A stretch of DNA of 64,000 bases from Proteus vulgaris (GCF_033708015.1 NZ_CP137920.1:2728001-2792000); one strand, 5' to 3'. Counted from the stretch's first letter, positions 8,163-15,403 are shown. Notes: generated by a model from the sequence alone, not told the origin. Numbers and translations are program-made.

Positions 8163-8164
8163 TC

Positions 8165-8341
8165 ATGCCACTACAAGAATATATAAAATTGCATTACAAC
8201 GGGAATAACGCTGAATTTGCTAGAGCTTGCGAAGTAAAACCACAACAAATCACGCAATGGATAAATAAGGGATTTATTGTTGTTGGCGATCAACTATATA
8301 GCCCACGCAGGGGGTTGCCTTCAGTCAGTAGTTCGGAATAA
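8165..8341 (+). CDS. Small HTH protein, Aca/Cro-like
   Basis: 58 residues from ATG at 8165; the frame also opens at 8156, overlapping the upstream gene. The helix-turn-helix is at about residues 14-34 (NAEFARACEVKPQQITQWIN), followed by a beta strand pair (FIVVGDQLYSPRR) as in Cro-like proteins. It is the second gene of the two-gene plus-strand operon and is the expected repressor of the dyads at 7615-7649. Its stop codon lies in the loop of a small hairpin (GTTCGG/CCGAAC, 8331-8347). Confidence 0.75.
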   Translation: MPLQEYIKLHYNGNNAEFARACEVKPQQITQWINKGFIVVGDQLYSPRRGLPSVSSSE

Positions 8342-8751
8342 CCGAACATGTGAACTATCCGGTAATTCCGGAGAGTTGGATATCCACAATGCAAATAAGC
8401 ACTCTGGATAAATATCAATAACTTAACCTATGTTACCCTCATCAATGAAGGTAACACCCTCGAATTAGGGGGGATTAAAATAGTGGAATTACACCAGATT
8501 GGAAAACGAAACGGGATTAATTGTTAATTTCTTCGGCATTTGTTTGGCGACAGACCGATGAAAAAACAATTAACCCCGCCCAAAAGCACGGATGACAAGT
8601 GTGCTTTGTTATTCTTTTTTGGTACATAGCAATAGCTAGGGACACCAGATATCCGTCGACCAAAACATCATCAGGTGTCCCTAATCACACAACTCTCCAA
8701 AATGAAGAGTGTGTATATTTTTTAACCCAGCCAATGACTGAGTTCAGATAA
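8342..8751. other. Structured non-coding region between HTH gene and late promoter
   Basis: No convincing gene. Visible structure: CCGG-TAATT-CCGG just after the HTH gene; a 13-bp inverted repeat with one mismatch (8513-8525 with 8565-8577); a plus-strand terminator-like hairpin AAAGCAC/GTGCTTT (8582-8607) followed by T-rich DNA; and a perfect 10-bp inverted repeat TAGGGACACC/GGTGTCCCTA (8637-8646 with 8674-8683). It may encode a small RNA or carry the leader of the late transcript. Confidence 0.4.
8582..8620 (+). terminator. Possible terminator of the acr-like operon
   Basis: AAAGCAC, a 12-base loop and GTGCTTT are followed by GTTATTCTTTTTT on the plus strand. The T run is interrupted, so efficiency is uncertain. 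It is the first terminator-like structure after the HTH gene. Confidence 0.5.
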
Positions 8752-8752
8752 C

Positions 8753-8774
8753 AAAAAACCCCGCCGTAGCGAGG
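8753..8774 (-). terminator. tR'-like terminator after the late promoter
   Basis: Minus strand CCTCGC-TACG-GCGGGG (one U-G pair) followed by TTTTTT, about 55 bases downstream of the candidate late promoter. This matches the pR'/tR' layout in which a Q-type protein lets polymerase pass. Confidence 0.75.
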
Positions 8775-8826
8775 TCTTGAATGAGGTAAGTAAACTTAAG
8801 AGTCACGTAAAGCAACTTACCTGATT

Positions 8827-8855
8827 AGTATTGCTAATTTGATATTATAAGTCAA
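8827..8855 (-). promoter_or_regulatory. Candidate late promoter (pR'-like)
   Basis: Minus strand TTGACT (8850-8855), 17-bp spacer, AATACT (8827-8832). The -35 box overlaps the stop codon of the DUF1133 gene. The -10 box is weak, but position and the following terminator fit a late promoter. Confidence 0.5.
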
Positions 8856-9352
8856 TAGCAAAGTTCAGTTATTTTCTTCACTTTAGCCACACGTTTGCGA
8901 TTATTCATTGCATTTCGCAGAGGTTCGTATAACAACCACTGTGCAGCTTTGAGTTTTGCATCAACATCATTTCTGCAAGTTCCAAGTGATGGCTTTTTAA
9001 ATCTATTTCCCCCTCTCGTTTGCATTTTGCGTGGTTTTGCAACTCGGTGATAGTAAGATGCAATCGACAACTTAGATGAACCGTGAGCGTAATAACTGAG
9101 TAATATTCCATAAGCCTGTGTGTCAGTGGCGATGACTGAATCTACGACCTGAGAAATCAACATTCCTTCATCGTCATTGCACATAGGTCTTGATGGGGCT
9201 GTATTCGGTTCGACCGTCTTCATAAACTTATAAATCATGTTTATCATGCGTCCAGACCGACCTGATTGAACCCATGCACCCCAAAGCTCTAACCATCCAT
9301 CTAGCCAGCGAAATTGCTCATCCGTTAATTCCTTTTCTCCGATATAGCTCAT
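8852..9352 (-). CDS. Late antiterminator, DUF1133 (Q-like)
   Basis: 166 residues with the DUF1133 pattern: a Trp-rich N-terminus (FRWLDGWLELWGAWVQSGR), then an HTH-like AYGILLSYYAHGSSKLSIASYYHR segment in two parts and a basic C-terminal third. Proteins of this family occupy the Q position of lambdoid phages and are taken to antiterminate late transcription. A strong GGAGG site precedes ATG at 9352. It is followed at once by a promoter-terminator pair, as expected for a Q gene. Confidence 0.8.
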   Translation of the reverse strand: MSYIGEKELTDEQFRWLDGWLELWGAWVQSGRSGRMINMIYKFMKTVEPNTAPSRPMCNDDEGMLISQVVDSVIATDTQAYGILLSYYAHGSSKLSIASYYHRVAKPRKMQTRGGNRFKKPSLGTCRNDVDAKLKAAQWLLYEPLRNAMNNRKRVAKVKKITELCY

Positions 9353-9540
9353 CTCGCCTCCGGTAATACTGTGTGATAATCATCATTCGCAGTTGTATAT
9401 AAAATCCTAACACCATCCATCAGCCCGCTTACCACTTCCATATAGTCCATAACCTGCATTACACAGAAGTTAACTCGACCGCCTGATCTGGATTTTAAAT
9501 ATCTTGCTTCTTCAATAGCTGTGATTAAGTCAGTGAACAT
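9349..9540 (-). CDS. Small hypothetical phage protein (63 aa)
   Basis: 63 residues with a helical N-terminus (LITAIEEARYLKSRSGGR) and a beta-rich remainder; AAGGAG precedes ATG at 9540. It overlaps the antiterminator gene by 4 bases. I do not recognise the family; similar short ORFs occur in nin regions. Confidence 0.65.
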   Translation of the reverse strand: MFTDLITAIEEARYLKSRSGGRVNFCVMQVMDYMEVVSGLMDGVRILYTTANDDYHTVLPEAR

Positions 9541-9703
9541 CTTTCAGCTCCTTTACCGTTCTATACTTAGATGCGAATATGTAAGCTCTTCTTTTTGCTT
9601 TTGCTATCCGTATATTTCGCCTATACCTGAGGTAGTTGTAAGGAATCCAAACAAACAATAAAATCCCCCAAGTTATAACTGCAAACCATGCATCAGGAGT
9701 CAT
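9530..9703 (-). CDS. Small membrane protein (57 aa), nin region
   Basis: A 57-residue frame from ATG at 9703 to TGA at 9530. It has one membrane helix (FAVITWGILLFVWIPYNYL) and a very basic tail (RYRRNIRIAKAKRRAY). It overlaps both neighbours (11 bases each side). Below the usual cut-off, but the coupled overlaps and the hydrophobic helix argue that it is real. Confidence 0.6.
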   Translation of the reverse strand: MTPDAWFAVITWGILLFVWIPYNYLRYRRNIRIAKAKRRAYIFASKYRTVKELKDVH

Positions 9704-10361
9704 TCTTCAGCTCCTTTAACTTGGCTCGGTAGTGGGATATGCAGGACTCAACGTGGGCATTTTTATATTTAGGGGTGTAGCCACTTTCAGGGATAGTTGA
9801 TATGTGCGTCTCTTTTTCTCCATAAATAGCGTCATACGGTGATGAGCCATTTTTTATTCTTCTGGAAATTGTTCCTCTTGAAACTTTAACATTGGGCATT
9901 CTGCTCCACTCTGTTGCCGTCAATGTTATTCCATTACATGTAATACCCACTCTCCTTTTCTTGGTGTATTCTTTCTGATGCTTTCTAGTTCTCATCACAT
10001 TACATCCGTTACATAAGAACCTAAGATTTTCTGGCGAATTATCTTTAACATCTTCATTGATGTGGTCTACGTGCACCGTACTCCAATCAATCGTTTTCCC
10101 ACACTTATTGCAATTCATTGGGTTATCACTATGTAACTGATGCATAACGACGCGGTGTTCATATACATATCCGTTTTTCATTGCCAATGGATGATCTGGC
10201 AGGTATAGCATCTGATACCCTTTCGCATTATGAGTTCTGAGCGACCGTATTTTCTTTTCGTAGCTTCCGGTTCTCATCATCCTGAAATAATGCATTTGGC
10301 AAACCATCTGCGATTTATACATGGCTTGGCGATCACATCCGGCAACCTTGCACTTACACAT
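9693..10361 (-). CDS. HNH homing-type endonuclease
   Basis: 222 residues. The N-terminus has a Cys-rich knuckle (CKCKVAGCDRQA...CQMH). The HNH core is at about residues 64-128: EHRVVMHQ, then CNKCGKTIDWSTVHVDHINE and NLRFLCNGCNVMRTRKHQ. A DNA-binding segment (ATEWSRMPNVKVSRGTISRR) follows. This is the layout of free-standing phage homing endonucleases. It overlaps the end of ninG by 8 bases, and its last residues (HYRAKLKELKN) resemble the NinG tail. Confidence 0.85.
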   Translation of the reverse strand: MCKCKVAGCDRQAMYKSQMVCQMHYFRMMRTGSYEKKIRSLRTHNAKGYQMLYLPDHPLAMKNGYVYEHRVVMHQLHSDNPMNCNKCGKTIDWSTVHVDHINEDVKDNSPENLRFLCNGCNVMRTRKHQKEYTKKRRVGITCNGITLTATEWSRMPNVKVSRGTISRRIKNGSSPYDAIYGEKETHISTIPESGYTPKYKNAHVESCISHYRAKLKELKNDS

Positions 10362-10996
10362 TTAGGTCTCCTTTTTTCTTCAGTTCCTTCACTTTGGCTC
10401 TGTACTTATCGCGGATTCGGATGTAATCCTCTCGTTTCCAGTGCGGTATCTCATGCGGACCACGTAACCAGTCAACTAACTCCAACCCAAACCTTTCAAC
10501 CAGCCGCAGCTCGTATTTCTGAGTGACGGTGGCATTTTTATGCGAGAATTTACCGGCTCCTGCATTACATGATTTGCATTGTTTGTATGCGTTTTTCTCC
10601 TCAAATCGGAGTTCAGGGTGAGCACCAACAGACAAAAAATGACCGCAGTCCCATTGACCACCATGGAGATCAGGGGGGGTTGGTTTCACCACAGCTAATG
10701 CATGGCTCATTACGGTCTCGAAGTCGGATGAATTGATTAAATGCTGCTTGGGCTTGTTGTCTGAAATATGAGAGGGGTTTTACTTCTAACTTGCGGGCTT
10801 TGAGTTTGTCTTTTGCTTCTCGTTCTTTTTCCTGGTTCTCCTTTTTAAGTTTTGCTAATGCTTTTTCTCTATCTTTATTCCTTCGTTGCTCGGATAATTC
10901 AAATCCATGTTCCGGGCTACACCAATTTTGAAAGCTCTGCTTTGGAATAAACCATTCTCGGCATATTTTACAGCGCCGTCGCCTTAGCTTCTGCAT
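10354..10996 (-). pseudogene. ninG: ninG, split by a frameshift in a 7-C tract
   Basis: Two abutting frames together make a complete NinG (Rap) protein. The first (10670-10996) holds the zinc-binding start (CKICREWFIPKQSFQNWC) and ends LRDRNEPCISCGETNPP then stop. The second continues DLHGGQWDCGHF and the rest of the family. On the minus strand the join is AAC followed by seven C and then TGATC; six C would restore one frame of about 214 residues. It is either a sequencing error, a true mutation, or slippage-based expression. NinG acts on branched recombination intermediates. Confidence 0.85.
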
Positions 10997-11447
10997 CTCC
11001 CTCTCCTTTCACTATTTCCATAATCTCAAGATGTGGATATTCATTTACGCACTCGTCGCAAACGTAAATTTCATCATCTGTTAGCTGTCTATTGCATGAC
11101 CGGCAATAAACACAAGAGTCTTTTCCAGTAACAACAAGCCCTCTGCTAATCCCAACTTTAGCGATTAAAAACCCCTTCTTAGTCAACGCTTCAATATGGG
11201 TTTGAGCTGCATTAGCCGACTTCCACTTAAAGTGCTCGGCTATTTCCCCTCTCGTTGGAGGATATTTATTTTCAGAGATGAAATTTTTAATAAATGACAG
11301 CACTCGTCTTTGTCCGGATGGTAACGGCTTATCACTTTGTTTCGCCTTTACCTCGTTTTCAGATTGCTTATTTTGTGGCTGTAAACATTGAGGGATAACC
11401 TCCATCCACTTTTTCATGTTCTCTAATGCGTTATTTCTCTTAGCCAT
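10968..11447 (-). CDS. LexA-type winged-helix protein with zinc ribbon
   Basis: 159 residues from ATG at 11447 (GGAGG nine bases upstream). A LexA N-terminal DNA-binding domain lies at about residues 45-105: SGQRRVLSFIKNFISENKYP, PTRGEIAEHF and KSANAAQTHIEALTKKG. After it comes a four-Cys zinc ribbon (CVYCRSC...CDEC). There is no LexA protease half, so it would not respond to RecA. It overlaps ninG by about 29 bases. Role in the phage unknown; a regulator is likely. Confidence 0.7.
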   Translation of the reverse strand: MAKRNNALENMKKWMEVIPQCLQPQNKQSENEVKAKQSDKPLPSGQRRVLSFIKNFISENKYPPTRGEIAEHFKWKSANAAQTHIEALTKKGFLIAKVGISRGLVVTGKDSCVYCRSCNRQLTDDEIYVCDECVNEYPHLEIMEIVKGEGDAEAKATAL

Positions 11448-11670
11448 TGCTTCCGCCCTCCATCTCACTAACCATCCGTTCCATATACCAACGAGCCTTT
11501 TTCAAATCTTCGACTGGGTTAATTTTCTTTTCGTATCGCCAGACATATTTTTGAATATTACCTTTTAGATAGCCTAGAAACGCCTCTTTGGTCATACTGG
11601 CTTTTATGGCATCTATGCACTCAATATCACCTGATGCATAGTGTGGTGGGTTATTTACGTTGTCTGTCAT
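11440..11670 (-). CDS. DUF3310 family protein
   Basis: 76 residues with the DUF3310 signature NPPHY near the start, then ECIDAIKASMT and YLKGNIQKYVWRYEKK, followed by DLKKARWYMERM. The family is common in tailed phages and sometimes annotated as a nucleotide kinase; I know of no proven activity for this short form. It overlaps ninB by 4 bases. Confidence 0.8.
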   Translation of the reverse strand: MTDNVNNPPHYASGDIECIDAIKASMTKEAFLGYLKGNIQKYVWRYEKKINPVEDLKKARWYMERMVSEMEGGSNG

Positions 11671-12110
11671 TCTTCTTGCTTCCTTTTCAATTTCATATAC
11701 TCACTGTTATCAGGTATCGTCACGAAACAATTTATACCTACCGACCAGCGCTCAACCTGCTCCATGAAGTGGAACATTTCACCCGTATCAAGTTTTGATG
11801 TTTTCCGAAGTGTCCTTACGCGCTCTGTAAGCTGTGTAGTAACGTCAACCATATCGACAACCTCATAACCTAGGAATGTATGCTTAAGCATTTCCTTAAC
11901 GGTTTCTGGTGTGTAATTGGCGTTGTTCTTACATAGGTATTTACTTATCTCTGAGCACCACAAATGAAAAGTGGAATTCTGAGATAGTGAACGCTTGTTT
12001 TTCCAAGGCTTGATAATGATTCGGTGTGGTTGGTTTGTTGCTAGAACTTCTTTGAGGTGTTGCCATGCGGTATTTTTGGTTGATTCGTGGAAGAGAAAAT
12101 CTGCTTCCAA
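11667..12110 (-). CDS. ninB: NinB-like recombination protein
   Basis: 147 residues, the length of lambda NinB (Orf). Family features: the RSLSQNSTFHLWCSEISKYL segment, the middle TPETVKEMLKHTFLG, and TSKLDTGEMFHFMEQVERWS near the C-terminus. NinB binds single-stranded DNA and SSB and loads recombinase in place of RecFOR. The start is TTG at 12110, preceded by GGAGG. It heads the nin block with ninG farther on. Confidence 0.88.
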   Translation of the reverse strand: MEADFLFHESTKNTAWQHLKEVLATNQPHRIIIKPWKNKRSLSQNSTFHLWCSEISKYLCKNNANYTPETVKEMLKHTFLGYEVVDMVDVTTQLTERVRTLRKTSKLDTGEMFHFMEQVERWSVGINCFVTIPDNSEYMKLKRKQEE

Positions 12111-12124
12111 GTTAACCTCCTATA

Positions 12125-12298
12125 TCACTCACTGTTAGCTCTCCTGTTCCATGCTGCTATGGCTTCCTGCTCTGATGGTTGCGCCATGTCTCGATATTCA
12201 CAACAATGACAAATTACAAACCACATTGGGTATTTCAGTTTTTTGGCGACACCAACTTTTGTTGATTCACATTCAGGGCATTTCTTGAGTTCGTCCAT
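12125..12298 (-). CDS. Lar-like small zinc protein (restriction alleviation family)
   Basis: 57 residues from ATG at 12298. It has the two halves of the Lar family: a treble-clef Cys pattern (CPEC near residues 7-10, CHCC at 30-33) and the ending EAIAAWNRRA. Rac prophage Lar reduces EcoK restriction. Many short members exist without tested function. It is below the usual size cut-off and lies between ninB and a membrane protein gene. Confidence 0.7.
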   Translation of the reverse strand: MDELKKCPECESTKVGVAKKLKYPMWFVICHCCEYRDMAQPSEQEAIAAWNRRANSE

Positions 12299-12300
12299 AA

Positions 12301-12666
12301 CTATCCTCGCCTATCAAAATCACGCAGCCAAACTGAAATGTTTGTATCAACAATTTCTGTTATTTCATCTTTTTTGCTTCGCTTGCAATTTATGTACGTT
12401 ACTATGCTGTAGAATGGGTAAAGAAATGGCGTTGATAGCGCAATTGATAGCATGAAAAACAACGTCAATAGAGTCATAGGTAACTCTCTAATCTCACTAT
12501 CTAGCCAAAACAACCAATCACGAGTTTTCATATATTCACTATATGAATCTGCAACATACGCCATACAGTCAATGAAATTAAAATCATATCCCGCTGTTGC
12601 CGCCCATGTTGGCCTGTGAAGAAAATGCTTGAACGTTACTGGATGTTGTTTGTAATACTTCATCAT
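12301..12666 (-). CDS. Hypothetical membrane protein (121 aa)
   Basis: 121 residues with two hydrophobic stretches at about 62-85 (PMTLLTLFFMLSIALSTPFL) and an amphipathic region before them. The N-terminus is aromatic rich. ATG at 12666 overlaps the DUF551 stop codon. I do not recognise a family. A prophage membrane protein expressed early could act in exclusion, but nothing here shows it. Confidence 0.55.
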   Translation of the reverse strand: MMKYYKQHPVTFKHFLHRPTWAATAGYDFNFIDCMAYVADSYSEYMKTRDWLFWLDSEIRELPMTLLTLFFMLSIALSTPFLYPFYSIVTYINCKRSKKDEITEIVDTNISVWLRDFDRRG

Positions 12667-12869
12667 TCACCCTCTGGCATTGGTGGGAGTGGCGGAATAC
12701 ACCAATGTGTAATTTCATTTTCGATAGTGCGACCACAGCTATAAAATAACCCTGTTTTGTGGCTGTAGTGACCACTGTTAACTTCTTCAAGGTCGGCGTC
12801 CCAAAGAATTACTTGAGTGCGGTCATCAGGCAATCTCTCGCTCACCTTAACCCAATTAATTCCCTGCAT
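12663..12869 (-). CDS. DUF551 family protein
   Basis: 68 residues with the typical DUF551 beginning (WVKVSERLPDDRTQVILWD) and ending (ITHWCIPPLPPMPEGE). The family is widespread in enterobacterial prophages and has no known function. It lies between the DnaC-like gene and the membrane protein gene. Confidence 0.85.
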   Translation of the reverse strand: MQGINWVKVSERLPDDRTQVILWDADLEEVNSGHYSHKTGLFYSCGRTIENEITHWCIPPLPPMPEGE

Positions 12870-12923
12870 TAGATGCCTCTCTCTATTAACGTTGTTGCTT
12901 TCATTTAAAAATCCTCTTGCGTG

Positions 12924-13778
12924 TTAAGCGACTTGTTTTCTGGTTCGGTAGCTATCCCATGTAAAAGCCAGCGTGCAACCACCGCCGTCATTCATCCTGT
13001 CAATAACTCGCTCTCCAATGAATGCGCCTAACTCCTCTCTAGTTTGGTTGCTGATTAGGATTGTTGGTTTCATCTTCTCGTAACGAGTGTTGATGATTTC
13101 AAATAGGATCAACTTTTCCGCCTCAGTGCCAAACTGCACACCAACTTCATCAATGATTAACAAATCTGGTTTTGTGTAAATCCGAATAACTTCAAACTCT
13201 GTTTCGGTAGAGTCCTTACTCCAAGTAGATTTAAACTTTCTTGCAATTCGTAAGGCCGTCGTGAATAGCGCAGAATTTTGATAATCCTCAACGACACTTT
13301 TCGCAATAGCTAATGCCAGATGATTTTTACCAGTACCAGGCTTTCCGCACATCACTAAACCACCGCCATTTTTTAGGCGATCTTCCCATTTTTTAACATA
13401 GGCTTTGCAGACATTGAGATTGTATTGAGCGTCCTTGTTCACAGCCTCGTAGTTATCCAATGTGCAAGATTTAAAGCGCTCTGGTACATGAAGTTCATCA
13501 AGGAGTTTCTCTGTAAGTTTCTTCTTGAAACGCATGTCATAATCACGCTGTTCGATCTTCAAGGCTTCCAGCTCCTCCACGAGACAGTGTGGGCAAGGTG
13601 TTGGTCGTGATGGAATTGATATCGCGGTTTTACTTGAGCGAGTTCTGGCTTGATATGCGCCATGCTTAGAGCAGGTTAATTCAACAATCGTTACTTCGGT
13701 GTTCGGTATTTCTGCTGGCGGTTTACTTAGGTTTTCAAGTTGCCTTTCGATTTGCTCGATTTTGTCTGATAGGTTCAT
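12924..13778 (-). CDS. DnaC-like helicase loader
   Basis: 284 residues. After a zinc-binding N-terminal half (CSKHGAYQ, then PTPCPHCLVEE) comes the AAA+ domain: Walker A GKPGTGKNHL, with Asn where most have Thr, exactly as in E. coli DnaC as I recall it; Walker B DLLIIDEVGVQ; then SNQTREEL and GERVIDRM with the arginine finger region. It loads DnaB helicase at the phage origin. It follows the replication protein gene by 3 bases. Confidence 0.88.
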   Translation of the reverse strand: MNLSDKIEQIERQLENLSKPPAEIPNTEVTIVELTCSKHGAYQARTRSSKTAISIPSRPTPCPHCLVEELEALKIEQRDYDMRFKKKLTEKLLDELHVPERFKSCTLDNYEAVNKDAQYNLNVCKAYVKKWEDRLKNGGGLVMCGKPGTGKNHLALAIAKSVVEDYQNSALFTTALRIARKFKSTWSKDSTETEFEVIRIYTKPDLLIIDEVGVQFGTEAEKLILFEIINTRYEKMKPTILISNQTREELGAFIGERVIDRMNDGGGCTLAFTWDSYRTRKQVA

Positions 13779-13781
13779 GAT

Positions 13782-14597
13782 TTAATTCATCCATGTTGGC
13801 GCATCCGTTTTACCGTAGTCCTTGGATGCAAAATTCTCGTTTACAGCTCGCTTAGGTGGCGTGGCTTTCCATGAATTACCTGAGTTCTTGTTTTGGTAAT
13901 TTAACTTCTGGCTTGCAGTGATAAACCAGTTTTTAGGCTTAGCGGCTCTGAACTCGATATCCAGTCGTTTTAGCTCATGCACCAAGTCGATGTTTGAATA
14001 CAGCGATTGCCATTCAGCAAAGTCTTTGTGGTTTAAGCGGATCACTTCTCCCTCGAATGCATACTTGCTCGACATTTGGTGAATACTTGCAGATTGATTT
14101 TCTGGCTCACTAGGACAAGCCGTGTTTTCGGCTTGGGTGTTATTAGGAATCAGGTTAAGGGAATCAGGAATCAGGTTAAGGGAATCAGCAGGATTTGTTG
14201 TGTGCTCTTCTGGTTCTTGTACTGTGCTTGTATGGTGCTCTTCTGGTGCTCCTTTGTTTTCAGTAGGTTGCATTACTTGTTCTGGTATTTCACTAGCCGC
14301 TTCTTTTACGTGAGGGTTCTGATGTTTCTTCCAGTTGTTAATCTGAATAAACTCATTTCCATCTACTGCATATCTGGTAATAAAGTTTTTACTGTGTAGT
14401 TGTGCGAGTAATTTTTCACAATCAACGTCATCGTATGGCAAAACCATTGCTTTAATTTTACGTGGCTTATCTTCTAAGCGACCTTCTCTATCTGCAATGG
14501 TCCATAAACCAACGAATAGGATTCGTGCAAATGGATCACATTCAGCAAGGTCATCATTAGTAAAAAAGCCTGGTTTAATATTTCTTGCTCTAGCCAT
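13782..14597 (-). CDS. Phage replication initiation protein (O-like position)
   Basis: 271 residues. The N-terminal winged-helix region (PGFFTNDDLAECDPFARILFVGLWTI in part, residues 9-35) is typical of phage replisome organisers. A low-complexity linker follows (residues 90-175), including a perfect 7-residue duplication, and then a C-terminal domain around residues 185-235 (FAEWQSLYSNIDLVHEL, PKNWFITASQKLNYQ) like the DnaT-type replisome contact region. It precedes the DnaC-like gene. The linker DNA may contain the origin. Confidence 0.75.
   Translation of the reverse strand: MARARNIKPGFFTNDDLAECDPFARILFVGLWTIADREGRLEDKPRKIKAMVLPYDDVDCEKLLAQLHSKNFITRYAVDGNEFIQINNWKKHQNPHVKEAASEIPEQVMQPTENKGAPEEHHTSTVQEPEEHTTNPADSLNLIPDSLNLIPNNTQAENTACPSEPENQSASIHQMSSKYAFEGEVIRLNHKDFAEWQSLYSNIDLVHELKRLDIEFRAAKPKNWFITASQKLNYQNKNSGNSWKATPPKRAVNENFASKDYGKTDAPTWMN
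14145..14186. repeat. Perfect 21-bp tandem duplication, possible origin iterons
   Basis: A 21-bp unit (core GGAATCAGGTTAAGG) is repeated head to tail at 14145-14165 and 14166-14186, with a partial third GGAATCAG. It encodes a repeat of PDSLNLI in the linker of the replication protein. Lambda has its origin iterons in the same part of gene O, so these may be initiator binding sites (inference). Confidence 0.6.
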
Positions 14598-15265
14598 TAG
14601 AAAGGCACCTCCGATCTGTTTGCTAATTCAGGGTTATGTTTCTTCCATTCCTCTAAGTTTTGACCTATTAAGCTTTGCATTAAATAAGCTGTATCCTCTT
14701 TGAAGTAGAGGGCATGAGAGGTGTTAAATCTCTTCGAGCAAAAGTGAACAGCAAGTCTTATTAATCTTTCTGCTGTGGCAACTTTGCAACCAAAAACACT
14801 AACGTTAAGAGAGTCAAATAACTCGCCAAGATGTAATTTATCTAGACTTTCAGTGCATATGATGTCGTATGAGTCAGCCAACACTTCAACTTTATCCCCG
14901 ACTCTCGCAATGCAGACTTCCTCACAAGTTTCAATAATTTCTTCTAAATCACATTTAAAGAACTCTCGAGACTCATTTATTCTGTATTTGTCCAGATAGT
15001 CATGAACAGTGGACTCATCATTACTAGGAAATTCAGAGTAAAAAGATGCTTCAACTTTAAATTTGTCTGGAACGCCAGTTGCGGAGGATAGCTCTTTGGC
15101 TCTGTTTTCTGGCGAGATAGTTGTCATTCCGACTTTATATATGCCCGGCATATACTCATTGCTCAGAATATAAACCCAGCCCTCAACCCTGAAGTTAGTT
15201 GGAAGAGATTCGGTCTTGGATACTTCACGGTTGAATTTCATTTCACCTAAGTGACCAACGCTCAT
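14597..15265 (-). CDS. GIY-YIG family protein, T5orf172/MUG113-like
   Basis: 222 residues. The GIY-YIG-like domain is at about residues 29-95: GWVYILSNEYMPGIYKVGMT, then NRAKELSSATGVPDKFKVE and the late acid. The C-terminal 120 residues have no domain I recognise. The domain occurs in free-standing nucleases and in phage proteins of unknown role. It is inserted between cII and the replication gene, overlapping the latter by 1 base; lambda has nothing here. Confidence 0.72.
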   Translation of the reverse strand: MSVGHLGEMKFNREVSKTESLPTNFRVEGWVYILSNEYMPGIYKVGMTTISPENRAKELSSATGVPDKFKVEASFYSEFPSNDESTVHDYLDKYRINESREFFKCDLEEIIETCEEVCIARVGDKVEVLADSYDIICTESLDKLHLGELFDSLNVSVFGCKVATAERLIRLAVHFCSKRFNTSHALYFKEDTAYLMQSLIGQNLEEWKKHNPELANRSEVPF

Positions 15266-15403
15266 ACCTAGCGACCTCCATATCTATTTGTTAAGTAAAC
15301 AGAATTCATATATAATTACTCCATTAATTAGCTGTATAAGACAAGAGAAACCTAAATTTCTCTTGTCGTAATTACTGGTTATTGATACAGTGTATTTGTT
15401 AAG
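15266..15403. other. Intergenic hairpin and repeats after cII
   Basis: Contains a perfect 11-bp stem, GACAAGAGAAA (15340-15350) pairing with TTTCTCTTGTC (15357-15367), with a 6-base loop and no long T run, and two copies of TATTTGTTAAGT (about 15284 and 15387). A 13-codon frame precedes the GIY-YIG gene. No gene of normal size. Confidence 0.5.

Noticed and set aside
8483..8629. Tiny frames of 14 and 23 codons after the HTH gene
   Set aside because: No good ribosome sites and they overlap inverted repeats; a structured RNA explains the region better.
10354..10996. Programmed frameshift in ninG as a settled call
   Set aside because: A C-run can slip, but a single-base sequencing or assembly error explains the data equally well.
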